Made by a program: the position numbers and the translations under genes. The notes beneath the pieces were generated by a model. That model was not told the DNA's origin and made no database searches. It worked only from the letters and a program-made list of their open reading frames with translations. Positions 36,014 to 45,288 of a DNA stretch of 64,000 nt are shown in pieces. Every line of letters starts with the position of its first letter. Position 1 is the first letter of the stretch. The stretch is from Pseudomonas fluorescens (GTDB lineage Bacteria; Pseudomonadota; Gammaproteobacteria; Pseudomonadales; Pseudomonadaceae). Where the stretch lies: contig NZ_CP148752.1 of NCBI RefSeq assembly GCF_040448305.1, forward strand, positions 6,328,501 through 6,392,500, written 5' to 3'.

Positions 36014-36888
36014 CAAAACGCTCCCTGGATAAGGCCGTCGTCCGAGCCGATACGGTCGATGAACAGGCAGGCTGCGAGCAGGTCGGCAGCACCGCCGGGC
36101 GAGGCATTCAACGCGATGAGTTGTTGGTCCAGCTCATGCAGGCGGCGACGTCCGCCGAGGCTGGCACTGCCACCCGCATCGAGCACCGCCCGGGCGCCCA
36201 GTTGCATGGTGCTCAGGCCTTCTTCACCGGCGCGGTAAAGCACGCAGGTGTCGGCCAGATTGGTCATGATCGCCAACAGCGCATCGAGCCGGGCGTTCTG
36301 TTCGCCATGACCGGCGGCGCGGCTGCGCAGCAGTTGTGGCAGAGCACGTTGGGTCACCGCCGGAAAACCCAGTTGCGCTTCTTCACGGGCACCGCGAGCG
36401 CCGTAGCGTTGGGCGACTTGCGCACCGTGACTGAGCGGGCGTGGAGCAAAACGGTCGTCGAGCAGGGCCAGCCGCGCAGCCCGTAACGCCACGCTTTTGG
36501 CGCTGCAGGATTGAGGTTCCAGTGCAGCGGCAGTGACCAACAGGCCCAAGGCCCAGATCGCCCCACGATGGGTATTCACCCCCCCGGTGGTGTCGAGCAT
36601 GGCCTGCTCACCTTCGCGACCGATGCGGCCCACGGCTTCGCGCAGGGGCAAGCCGATTTCGCCGAACTCGATGGCGGCTTCCGCCATTTCTTTAAAGGCC
36701 GGCCACAAGGACAGCGCCGAGGCGTGCATCAGCCCCAGGTGCAAATCGGTGTGGGCGCCATTGCCGCGACGGTCGACCAGTGCCGGTTTTGGCGACAGAT
36801 CAGCCTCATCAATCAGTGCGTCCACCGCCAGGTCCGCCAGCCGTTCGGCCAGGCTCAGGCTTTTTGGTTGCAGGTTAAGTGCGTGCAT
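36013..36888 (-). CDS. mdcB: Triphosphoribosyl-dephospho-CoA synthase
   Basis: 291 aa. CitG-type enzyme that makes the prosthetic-group precursor from dephospho-CoA and ATP. ALIDEADLSPKPALVDRRGNGAH is the family N-terminal signature and GGVNTHRGAIWALGLLVTAA its central motif. Its ATG (36888) overlaps the mdcA stop by one base. Start confirmed by overlap and by the family N-terminus. Confidence 0.95.
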   Translation of the reverse strand: MHALNLQPKSLSLAERLADLAVDALIDEADLSPKPALVDRRGNGAHTDLHLGLMHASALSLWPAFKEMAEAAIEFGEIGLPLREAVGRIGREGEQAMLDTTGGVNTHRGAIWALGLLVTAAALEPQSCSAKSVALRAARLALLDDRFAPRPLSHGAQVAQRYGARGAREEAQLGFPAVTQRALPQLLRSRAAGHGEQNARLDALLAIMTNLADTCVLYRAGEEGLSTMQLGARAVLDAGGSASLGGRRRLHELDQQLIALNASPGGAADLLAACLFIDRIGSDDGLIQGAF

Positions 36889-38558
36889 TACCAGCTCCTG
36901 AACTTGGCGGGCGGGTTGTAGAGGCCACCGGACCACTCCACCAGATCGGCCACGCTTTTCGCCGCGAGCAATTCGCGAGTGGCATCGGTGCGGCGGATGC
37001 CGAGGTCTTCGGGCAAGGCGATCAGGCCTTCGCGGCGCATCCGCGCGGTGTCTTTGGGGTTGTGGCGCAGGCCGATGGTGGTCACCCCGGCGACAGCGGC
37101 GATCATCGCCTGGCGTTCTTCCAGCGAGCGCGCCTTGTACAGGTAGGCGATGCCTTCTTCGGTCAACAGGTGGGTCACGTCGTCGCCGTAGACCATGATC
37201 GGCGCCAGTGGCATGCCGCTTTTCTTCGCCACATCGACCGCATCGAGGGTTTCAACAAACGTCGGTTTGCCGCCCTCCTGGAAGGTTTCGACCATCTGCA
37301 CCACGAGTTTCTTGCCGCGTTCGAGCATCGGCTCTGCCACGTCGGTGTTGCGCATGTCGAGCCAGGCCGGTGTGCCGTGGCGACGACCACGCGGGTCGTG
37401 GCCCATGTTCGGTGCCCCGCCGAAACCGGCCAGGCGTCCGCGCGTCACGGTGGAAGAATGACCGTCGCCATCGACTTGCAAAGTCGCGCCGATGAACAGG
37501 TCCACGGCGTATTGCCCGGCCAGTTGGCTGAACATCCGATTGGAACGCAAGGAGCCGTCGCGCCCGGTAAAGAACACATCCGGCCGCGCCGCAATGTAGT
37601 TCTCCATCCCCAACTCGGTGCCGAAGCAATGCACGCTTTCGACCCAGCCGCTTTCGATGGCGGGAATCAGGGTTGGGTGCGGGTTGAGCGTCCAGTTGCG
37701 GCAGATCTTGCCTTTGAGGCCGAGCGATTCGCCATAGGTTGGCAGGATCAGTTCGATAGCAGCGGTATTGAAACCGATGCCGTGGTTGAGGGATTGCACG
37801 TTGTGTTTTTCGTAGATTCCGCGGATCGCCATCATCGCCATCAGCACGTGCACGGGCTTGATGTGCCGAGGGTCGCGGGTGAACAGCGGTTCGATATAGA
37901 ACGGCTTGTCGGCCACCACCACGAAATCGACCCAGGACGCTGGAATGTCTACCCGCGGCAGGTCGCTGACGTCGTCCACCAACTGGTTGACCTGGACGAT
38001 GACGATGCCGTCGCTGAAAGCCGCCGGCTCGATCAGTGCCGGAGTGTCTTCAGTGCTGGGCCCGGTGTAGATGTTGCCGGCGCGGTCGGCCATGAACCCG
38101 GCCGAGAGCACGACGTTGGGAATCAGGTCCACCACCAGCCGTGCGTAGAGTTCGATGTAGGTGTGGATCGCGCCGACTTCCAGCAGGCCGTCTTCGAGCA
38201 ACTGACTGATGCGCAGGCTTTGGGTGCCGGCGAAAGAGAAGTCGAGCTTGCGGGCGATGCCGCGTTCGAACAGGTCCAGGTGCTCGGAGCGTCCGACGCT
38301 GGGCATGATCATGTGCAGGTCATGCAGCTTCGCGGGGTCGGCCTTGGCCAGGGAGCGTGAAAGAAAATCCGCCTGCTTCTGGTTGTTGCCTTCGAGCACC
38401 ACGCGGTCGCCAGGCAGGATCAGCGCTTCAAGCGCCGCGACGATGTTGTCGGTGGGCAACACCACACCGTCGGCCAGGCCTCGCACCAGCTCGAGGCGCC
38501 GCTGCTTTTCGCTGCGCCGCCGCGTCCATCGCGAGTCGGGGGATATTGTTGTTGTCAT
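36888..38558 (-). CDS. mdcA: Malonate decarboxylase alpha subunit (acetyl-S-ACP:malonate ACP transferase)
   Basis: 556 aa. Exchanges acetyl for malonyl on MdcC; CoA-transferase fold. LVRGLADGVVLPTDNIVAALEAL opens the family, with LNPHPTLIPAIESGWVESVHCFG and GGAPNMGHDPRGRRHGTPAW as conserved blocks. Start at 38558 (MTTTISPDSRW). First gene of mdcABCDEGH-madLM, in which most adjacent genes overlap by 1-8 bases. A 35-bp inverted repeat about 55-90 bases upstream is a candidate MdcR site. Confidence 0.96.
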   Translation of the reverse strand: MTTTISPDSRWTRRRSEKQRRLELVRGLADGVVLPTDNIVAALEALILPGDRVVLEGNNQKQADFLSRSLAKADPAKLHDLHMIMPSVGRSEHLDLFERGIARKLDFSFAGTQSLRISQLLEDGLLEVGAIHTYIELYARLVVDLIPNVVLSAGFMADRAGNIYTGPSTEDTPALIEPAAFSDGIVIVQVNQLVDDVSDLPRVDIPASWVDFVVVADKPFYIEPLFTRDPRHIKPVHVLMAMMAIRGIYEKHNVQSLNHGIGFNTAAIELILPTYGESLGLKGKICRNWTLNPHPTLIPAIESGWVESVHCFGTELGMENYIAARPDVFFTGRDGSLRSNRMFSQLAGQYAVDLFIGATLQVDGDGHSSTVTRGRLAGFGGAPNMGHDPRGRRHGTPAWLDMRNTDVAEPMLERGKKLVVQMVETFQEGGKPTFVETLDAVDVAKKSGMPLAPIMVYGDDVTHLLTEEGIAYLYKARSLEERQAMIAAVAGVTTIGLRHNPKDTARMRREGLIALPEDLGIRRTDATRELLAAKSVADLVEWSGGLYNPPAKFRSW

Positions 38559-38610
38559 GACCACTCCACGGGTTCGCTGTCGTGGGGTCACCTTAGGAGT
38601 GTTGGGCGTA

Positions 38611-38645
38611 GCGTATCAATCAAGCAGAGTGGTGGATCGTTACGC
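38611..38645. promoter_or_regulatory. Imperfect 11-bp inverted repeat upstream of mdcA, candidate MdcR operator
   Basis: GCGTATCAATC (38611-38621) against GATCGTTACGC (38635-38645): 9 of 11 positions complementary around a 13-base spacer. It sits 53-87 bases before the mdcA start, the usual place for a LysR activator site. Assignment to MdcR is inference. Confidence 0.45.
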
Positions 38646-38675
38646 TCAGGTTAATGGTTGCTTGGACTGACGCCT

Positions 38676-38748
38676 TCGCGAGCAGGCTCGCTCCCACAAT
38701 GGATCTGTGTCGCAAACAAAAACCCTGTGGGAGCGAGCCTGCTCGCGA
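38676..38748. repeat. REP doublet, 73 bp
   Basis: Canonical arms with an intermediate loop length. Between the end of chpC and the start of mdcA. Confidence 0.87.
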
Positions 38749-38779
38749 AGGGGCCAGTGTAGTCACAGCAAAACCAGTG

Positions 38780-39241
38780 TCAGTCGATCAACCCGGCATC
38801 CACCAACAATTCCTCCAGCGCCAACAAATCCGGCACCTTGGCCACCTGTTCGCCCACCTGCACCGCCGCCTGCTCCAGCGAACACAACGGCACATCAACG
38901 TAACTGAGCTGGCTATCGAGCTTGCAGGAGCGCGGAATCCCCTGCACCAACAGCGCGATGAACTTCAGCTCGGGGCGCCCACCGAGAGCATTGAGAATGA
39001 CGATCCGCGCGCGTTCGCCGATGACGATTTTCTGCGCGCATGCCGACTCGAAACTCAGCAGCGGAATCTGCCGGTCGCGCCATGTCACCAAGCCCAGGTA
39101 CCACGGCGGTGTGTCGAGGTCGAACGTCCCCGGCTGCTGGTAATCGATCAGCTCGGCAACGGCGACGTTGGGCAGGATCAGGTTGCGGTCGACCAACGGC
39201 AGCAGCAGGCCGGTCAGGTTGCTGGTGCGGTGCTCAAGCAT
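38780..39241 (-). CDS. chpC: CheW-like adaptor of the Pil-Chp system
   Basis: 153 aa, a single CheW domain: GLLLPLVDRNLILPNVAVAEL at the start and YLGLVTWRDRQIPLLSFE in the middle. Adaptor linking receptors to the ChpA kinase. Its ATG (39241) overlaps the chpA stop by eight bases. It follows chpA directly, the place where P. aeruginosa has chpB then chpC; no methylesterase lies between. Symbol by synteny and domain. Confidence 0.88.
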   Translation of the reverse strand: MLEHRTSNLTGLLLPLVDRNLILPNVAVAELIDYQQPGTFDLDTPPWYLGLVTWRDRQIPLLSFESACAQKIVIGERARIVILNALGGRPELKFIALLVQGIPRSCKLDSQLSYVDVPLCSLEQAAVQVGEQVAKVPDLLALEELLVDAGLID

Positions 39242-42200
39242 GGGTCTTGCTCCACAAGGCGATGCTTTCGAGCAGCACCGATTCCTGGTACGGCTTGCCC
39301 AGGTAGTCGTTGACGCCAATGGCCATGGCGCGGTCGCGGTGTTTCTGGCCAGTGCGGGAGGTGATCATGATGATCGGCAGGTGTTGCAGGCGTTCGTCGT
39401 TGCGCACCTGGGTCGCGACTTCGAAGCCATCCATGCGCGGCATCTCGATGTCCAGCAGCATCAGGTCGGGCATGTGCTCCTCCAGCAGCAGCATCGCATC
39501 AGCCCCGTCCTTGGCGGTCAGCACGTTCATGCCGTGGCGTTCGAGCAGGCGGCTGGTGACCTTGCGCACGGTGACCGAGTCGTCGACCACCATCACCAGC
39601 AGCGGCCGATGCGGTTCGGCCTCGATCTCTTGCCCCGCCGGACGCTGGGGGACACGGACCTGCATGGCGCGGATCGGCGCCAGCAAATCCAGAATCAGCA
39701 CCACCCGGCCGTCCCCGAGAATCGTCGCCCCGGACACCCCTTGCACCGCCGCAAACTGCGGTCCCAGGCTCTTGACCACGATTTCGCGAGTGCCGGCCAT
39801 GGCGTCCACCAGCACCGCGATGTGCCGTTCGTTGCACTGCACCAGCAACACCGGCAATGGCAGGCTCTGGCCTAACAGCTTCGGGCGCGGGCTGGTTTTC
39901 AGCAGCTCACCCAGGTAGCACAACTCGTAACGTTGTCCGGCGTATTCGTAGGTCGGCGAATCGAAACGGAAATACCCTTCGAGTTCATTGGGCAGGACGC
40001 GCACGATGCCGTCGATGGTATTGAGCGGGATCGCGTATTGGTCTTCACCGCACTGCACCATCAACGCCCGGTTGACCGATACGGTAAACGGCAGGCGAAT
40101 GCGGAAGTGCACGCCCTGCCCAGGCACCGAGTCGATGCTCATGGTGCCGCCCAGTTGCCGCACCTCTTCGTGCACCACGTCCATGCCGACGCCGCGCCCG
40201 GAGATCTGGGTGATTTTTTCGGCGGTGGAAAACCCCGGTTGCAGGATGAACTGCAACACGTCGTGATCACTGATGACGCTGTCCGGGGCGAGCAGGCCGC
40301 GCTTGATCGCCTTGCGCCGTACCGCGTCCAGCGGCACACCGGCACCGTCGTCGCGGATGTCGAAAATGATGTCGCCGCCTTCGCGCAGCAGATCGAGAGT
40401 GATCTTGCCCTTGGCCGGCTTCCCCGCCGCCAGCCGCACGTCAACGGACTCCAGTCCATGGTCGACGGCGTTGCGCAGCATGTGTTCCAGCGGCGCGGCC
40501 ATGCGCTCGAGAACGTTGCGGTCCATCTCGCCTTCGGCGTTGTCGACGATGAAGTCCACGTCCTTGCCCAGTTCGCTGGACACCTGCCGGACGATGCGCT
40601 GCAAACGCGGGAGCATGCGTTCGAACGGCACCATGCGCGTGCGCATCAGGCCTTCCTGCAGTTCGGTATTGATGCGGCCCTGCTGTTGCAGCAGGTTTTC
40701 CGTGTCGTGATTGCGTCGCTCGAGGGTTTCCTTGAGGTCGAGCAAGTCAGAGGCCGATTCGAACAGCGCCCGGGACAATTGCTGCAATTGTGAGTGGCGA
40801 TCCATTTCCAGCGGGTCGAACTCCTCGTAGCCCAGGCGTTCGGCGTCGACTTGCTGGCGGCTGAGGATCCGCCCCTGGGTTTCGGTATCGAGGCGGCGCA
40901 ACTGGTCGCGCATCCGCTCGATGGTGGTCTCCATCTCATTCAGGGCGATTTGCGCATCGTTGACCTGCTGTTCGATCCGGCCACGGAAGATCGAGGTTTC
41001 ACCGGCCAGGTTGACCAGATCGTCGAGCAGCTCCGCGGAGACCTTGACCATGTCCGCGCCGGTATCGGACGGAGGCACCAGCAGCTCGGCCTTGGGCGTG
41101 GCCGGCGTCGCAACCGGCGCGGGTGTTTCCGGCACGGCCGGGTGGCTGAAGTTCTTGATCGCATCGATCAAGCGGTCGGCCGGCGGCATCGGCTCACCGG
41201 CGCGGGCCGCATCGAGCATCTGCGCCAGGCGGTCATGGCTGCGCTGCAACAGCGCGAACAACGGCTCCGTCGGTTGCAACACACCGGTGGACAGGCCTTC
41301 GTAAAGGAACTCCAGTTCGTGGGCCAGATCGCCAATCGCGGTAATTTCCACCATGCGCGCACCGCCCTTGAGGGTGTGCAGGTCACGCAGCAGGGTTTCC
41401 ACTTCCTGACGACTCGAAGGCTGGGCCTGCCAGCGCTCCAGCGCCGCCCCGGAGCTTTCGATGATGTCGAAGCCTTCCTCGAGGAAGATCTCCAGCAATT
41501 CCGGATCGTGCGCAGCCGAGTCGTTGCCGGTTGCCTGCCGGGCCGCCTCGGCGATACCCGCATGCCCTTGACGGTAGGCACGAATGGCTTCGATCAGCTC
41601 ACGGGAATCGTCCAGCGGCTGGTTGAGCTGCAACTGTTCGAGATACAACGCCAGTCGCTTATGGCTCTGTTGCAGCAGCAGCGCCAGTGAATCGCTGAAG
41701 GCATAACGACGGTCCACCAGGCCCTGGTAAAGGCATTCCAGTTCATGGGCCAGATCGCCGACCGGCCCGACCTCGGCCATGCGTGCGCCGCCTTCGAGGG
41801 TGTGCAAATCCCGTTGCAGGGATGACAGCGGCGCGGCGTTGTCCGAGTCGCGCAACCAGCGCTGCAAGGCCTGACCGGCGCTTTCGAGGATATCCACCGC
41901 TTCTTCAAGGAAGATCGCGACGATTTCATCGTCCAAGTCGACAACGCGGTCCTCTGTAGGAGCTGGCTTGCCAGCGAAGGACTCACCGGAGCCGCGTTTA
42001 TCCAATGACAATGCGTCATCGTTAACGTCCATCGCGAGCGGGCTCGCTCCTACAGGGGGTAGCGTGTGCTCGAGTTCGGCGGTGGCGGCGCCCAATTCAC
42101 GGATGCTCAGGTTGCGGCTGCCATCGCTGCGGATCAGGCCCATGGCCGACGGGTCGAGGCTCTCGTCGAGCAGCTCGCGCAAGGCCCTGATCCGTTGCGG

Positions 42201-45200
42201 TTGCGGGCTGACATCCTGGCCGGCGGCCAGTTCGTCGAGCATGTTGATCAGTGCTTCGTGGGCACCCTGTGCTTCATGGAAAAACCGCTCGCTGACCGCC
42301 AGGCTGCTTTCCTCCACGGCACCGTACAGATCGAGCAATGCTTCACACAATTCATCCACCGGGTGCAGGTCGGCCAGATGGGCGCCTTCGCCGAGGGTGG
42401 TCAATTCGTCCAGCAGCGCGCTGAGCTCCTGACGTTCGCCGGGGTGTTGCTGCCAACGCTGCAACAGGCTTTCGGCGTCCAGCAGGATGTCCATGCCCTG
42501 GGCGAGGAAGTTGTTGATCAGTTGCGGGTCGCGTTTGATTCGCAGCCCGGTGTTCGGTGTGCTCAGGAGGTTTTCCAGGCGCTCGGCCAGCAGCGCCCTG
42601 GCACGTTCGGTCAAACCCCGGGCACCGGGAATTTCCGCCAGCGGATCTGTCTTGAGCTGACGCAAGCCAAGGCGAAACAGCCCTTCTGCTTCCAGCAGCA
42701 ATTCGACTTCATCCAGATCCAGCGCGATCAGGTGTGCCTTGTATTCCCGGGCCAGTTGATCCAGCGGCGCGGCCAGTTCGGCAATCGGCAACACACCGGC
42801 CATATAAGCGCTGCCCTTGAGGGTGTGCAAGGCGCGCTGCAATTCGTCGCTGGCCTGCAACGGCATATGTTCGGCGGCCTGATCAAGGAAGCGATTGAGG
42901 CTGCCCAGGTGGGTTTCGGCTTCTTTGCGAAAGATCTCCAGCAACAGCGGGTCGAGGGCCGCGACATCTTGCGTATCCTCATCGGACACCGGTTCATCGC
43001 CCTTGGCCAGGGCATGGGCGCGGGCGGCCAACTGATCGACATCGTTGCGCTGACGCTGGGCATTGGCGGCGTATTCAGCCACCAGTTCCGGAAGCAGCTG
43101 CAGCACATCGCCGATCAGTTGCTGCACCGTAGCGCCCGGCTCCACGCTGTTTTCCAGTACGCGGTTGAGCAGGTTTTCCACGGCCCAGGCCAGCTCGCCC
43201 AACACCAGGGCGCGCACCATCCGGCCACTGCCCTTGAGGGTATGGAAGGCGCGGCGCAACTCACTCAGGGCCGAGCGGTTGTCAGGGTCGGCTGACCAGC
43301 GCGGCAAGTACTCGCGCAGGATGTCCAGAACTTCGTCGGTTTCTTCGAGGAACACTTCGCGCAGCTCCTCGTCCACCGGCTCTTCGCCCGCGGGCGGCGG
43401 CAGCAGGCTGCCCGGGGTGTTCAGCGCGGGCGGGTTCAGCGTCGAAACCGGGCTGGCGAGCACATCGGCCAGGGTCTGGACGATCTGTGGATCATCCAGC
43501 TCCTGCATCATCTGCATGACCTGCGCTTCGCTCGGGTTGAGCACATCATCAAGCACGGGCACATGCTGCTCACTGGGGAAAAACCCGAGGCTCGCCAGGC
43601 TTTTTTCCGCGACATCGAGCAGGTTTTCACCCTGCGTTTGCGGGTCATCGCTGAGGCGCTCGAGGTAGTACTCGATGCTGGTGATCACGTCGGCCAGGCT
43701 GTCCAGTTCCTGCCAGCCCGGCTGACCCGGCTCGAGCAACAGGTGCTCGCGGATAAAGTGATTGCAGGTTTCGACCAGGCTCGCCACCCGGCTCAGCGGG
43801 ATCATCGCCAGCGCCCCGCGCACCTGGGTCAGCAAGGCCGGCAGCGCCTGCAAATGCTGGCGGTCCCAATCGGCGTCAATGTAGTCGACGATCATGTCCT
43901 TGGCCTGCAGCAAACAGATGCGGGCCTCCTTGATCACGATCTGATGGATCTGCGTCAGGTCGGTGGTCGGCAGGCGGTTGTCGTCCTGGCTCTCCGGCTC
44001 AACGGTTCCGACCATGCCGGCCAGCGTCGCTTCGACGTACAACAAGGCTCCGGCAACGTCCATGAGGATTGCATCGTTGGGTTCGCGCTGGCCCTGAGCG
44101 AGGCTGAGCACCACCGCCAATTGATCGATGATCACCTTGCGCGGCTGGCCGAAACCCAGCACCGCCAAGGTGTCGGCGATTTGCCGCAGCGGCGCCAGCA
44201 GGCTGTCGAGGTCGGAGGTGTGCTGGCGGTCACTGCGCACGAACAGGTCCAGGCGTTCCTTGACCCGCACCAGCTCTTCGCACAGCGCAGCCAGCACCGA
44301 GCGCATGGCGTCGCGGTCGGGACCGGCAAGCCGCGCGCGTTCTTCATCGACCATCGCGCTGTCGGGCAGCGCGTCGTCCAGTGAGTAGCGTTCTTTCATG
44401 ATCAGCATCTGCCCGGTGGGTTGTTCGGCCTTGGCAATGTAGAACAGCAAACTCTTGAGCAGCTCCGGCGGGGCCGGTTGATTGATACCGGGCATGCCTT
44501 GTTCGAGCAGGCGCTTGAGTTCCTTGTCGGCCTCCTTGAACAGGCTGCGCAAGGCCGGGCTGTTGGCGATAGCACCGCCCTGCATGCCTTCGACCAGCGC
44601 TGATGCCACCTGCCATAACGGGCTCAGGGGTGCGCTGGCGCAGAGTGCTTCGAGGTGGGTGAAGACCTTGGCCAGGTAATCGAGGGTGGTGTCGTGGTCC
44701 TGTTCACGCAGGAATCCGACCAGCGCCATTTGCAGCATCTGCCGCAGCTTGCGCAGCACACCGGGCAATTCGGCCGGTTCCAGCTGCGCCAGCGTTTCTA
44801 CGTCCAACGGCGGCAACTCGGGCAATTGCGGGCTGAACAGGCTGGTTTCCGACAGCAGGCTTTCGCCACGGGCGCTGCGCAGGTCGTTGATCAGTGGCAA
44901 CACCACCAGTGGCAAGTCACGACGCGCACCTTGCACCCGGTCGAGGTAGATCGGCAGCTGCCCGAGTGCCTGCATCAACAGGTGCAACGCCTCTTCGCGA
45001 TGGCTGACGCGGTTGCCCTGCAAGGCCATGGCCAGTTGTTCCATTTCTTCGGCGAGCAACGCCGCGCCGTAGAACTCGACCATCTGCAAACTGCCGTGGA
45101 CCTGATGGATGCATGCCAGGCAATCATCCAGCGCATGCGTCGCCTGCGGGTCATCGAGCACGGTTTCGATCGCGTGATGAGCCTGCTTCAGCGTTTCGGC

Positions 45201-45251
45201 AATCTCGCCCTTGACCCACTCGAGGGCCACATAGTCGTGCCGATCACCCAT
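39234..45251 (-). CDS. chpA: Hybrid sensor kinase/response regulator of type IV pilus chemosensing
   Basis: 2005 aa. CheA-like hub of the Pil-Chp system controlling twitching and surface sensing. Domains in order: FimL/HPt-like N-terminus (IHQVHGS, His49); HPt domains with phosphorylatable His at 670 (FHTLKGS), 809 (LHTLKGS), 1150 (LHTLEGG, where the usual Lys is Glu) and 1292 (LHTLKGG); dimerisation; HATPase with N-box Asn1594 (NAVDHGLES) and GRGVGMDVV; a CheW domain around 1730-1870; and a receiver with Asp1934 (LLLDIEMPRMDG). Start at 45251 (MGDRHDYVALEW) with GGAG five bases upstream. Residues about 1066-1100 are encoded by an inserted REP doublet. Next to pilJ (37-base gap). Confidence 0.96.
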   Translation of the reverse strand: MGDRHDYVALEWVKGEIAETLKQAHHAIETVLDDPQATHALDDCLACIHQVHGSLQMVEFYGAALLAEEMEQLAMALQGNRVSHREEALHLLMQALGQLPIYLDRVQGARRDLPLVVLPLINDLRSARGESLLSETSLFSPQLPELPPLDVETLAQLEPAELPGVLRKLRQMLQMALVGFLREQDHDTTLDYLAKVFTHLEALCASAPLSPLWQVASALVEGMQGGAIANSPALRSLFKEADKELKRLLEQGMPGINQPAPPELLKSLLFYIAKAEQPTGQMLIMKERYSLDDALPDSAMVDEERARLAGPDRDAMRSVLAALCEELVRVKERLDLFVRSDRQHTSDLDSLLAPLRQIADTLAVLGFGQPRKVIIDQLAVVLSLAQGQREPNDAILMDVAGALLYVEATLAGMVGTVEPESQDDNRLPTTDLTQIHQIVIKEARICLLQAKDMIVDYIDADWDRQHLQALPALLTQVRGALAMIPLSRVASLVETCNHFIREHLLLEPGQPGWQELDSLADVITSIEYYLERLSDDPQTQGENLLDVAEKSLASLGFFPSEQHVPVLDDVLNPSEAQVMQMMQELDDPQIVQTLADVLASPVSTLNPPALNTPGSLLPPPAGEEPVDEELREVFLEETDEVLDILREYLPRWSADPDNRSALSELRRAFHTLKGSGRMVRALVLGELAWAVENLLNRVLENSVEPGATVQQLIGDVLQLLPELVAEYAANAQRQRNDVDQLAARAHALAKGDEPVSDEDTQDVAALDPLLLEIFRKEAETHLGSLNRFLDQAAEHMPLQASDELQRALHTLKGSAYMAGVLPIAELAAPLDQLAREYKAHLIALDLDEVELLLEAEGLFRLGLRQLKTDPLAEIPGARGLTERARALLAERLENLLSTPNTGLRIKRDPQLINNFLAQGMDILLDAESLLQRWQQHPGERQELSALLDELTTLGEGAHLADLHPVDELCEALLDLYGAVEESSLAVSERFFHEAQGAHEALINMLDELAAGQDVSPQPQRIRALRELLDESLDPSAMGLIRSDGSRNLSIRELGAATAELEHTLPPVGASPLAMDVNDDALSLDKRGSGESFAGKPAPTEDRVVDLDDEIVAIFLEEAVDILESAGQALQRWLRDSDNAAPLSSLQRDLHTLEGGARMAEVGPVGDLAHELECLYQGLVDRRYAFSDSLALLLQQSHKRLALYLEQLQLNQPLDDSRELIEAIRAYRQGHAGIAEAARQATGNDSAAHDPELLEIFLEEGFDIIESSGAALERWQAQPSSRQEVETLLRDLHTLKGGARMVEITAIGDLAHELEFLYEGLSTGVLQPTEPLFALLQRSHDRLAQMLDAARAGEPMPPADRLIDAIKNFSHPAVPETPAPVATPATPKAELLVPPSDTGADMVKVSAELLDDLVNLAGETSIFRGRIEQQVNDAQIALNEMETTIERMRDQLRRLDTETQGRILSRQQVDAERLGYEEFDPLEMDRHSQLQQLSRALFESASDLLDLKETLERRNHDTENLLQQQGRINTELQEGLMRTRMVPFERMLPRLQRIVRQVSSELGKDVDFIVDNAEGEMDRNVLERMAAPLEHMLRNAVDHGLESVDVRLAAGKPAKGKITLDLLREGGDIIFDIRDDGAGVPLDAVRRKAIKRGLLAPDSVISDHDVLQFILQPGFSTAEKITQISGRGVGMDVVHEEVRQLGGTMSIDSVPGQGVHFRIRLPFTVSVNRALMVQCGEDQYAIPLNTIDGIVRVLPNELEGYFRFDSPTYEYAGQRYELCYLGELLKTSPRPKLLGQSLPLPVLLVQCNERHIAVLVDAMAGTREIVVKSLGPQFAAVQGVSGATILGDGRVVLILDLLAPIRAMQVRVPQRPAGQEIEAEPHRPLLVMVVDDSVTVRKVTSRLLERHGMNVLTAKDGADAMLLLEEHMPDLMLLDIEMPRMDGFEVATQVRNDERLQHLPIIMITSRTGQKHRDRAMAIGVNDYLGKPYQESVLLESIALWSKTHA
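41953..42056. repeat. REP-type doublet inside the chpA coding sequence
   Basis: The left arm begins CTGTAGGAGCTGGCTTGCCA (a TGGC/GCCA variant) and the right arm is CGCGAGCGGGCTCGCTCCTA. It reads through in frame in chpA as about 35 residues containing PVGASPLAMDVN and GESFAGKPAPT, between HPt domains 3 and 4. It is the only element of its kind within a gene in this window. Confidence 0.85.
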
Positions 45252-45288
45252 AACCACTCCAATCACAATTCAGATACCCATGGGCGGT

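Noticed and set aside
36879..38360. A 493-codon open frame antisense to mdcA
   Set aside because: mdcA is certain by family and operon overlaps; the antisense product has no features.
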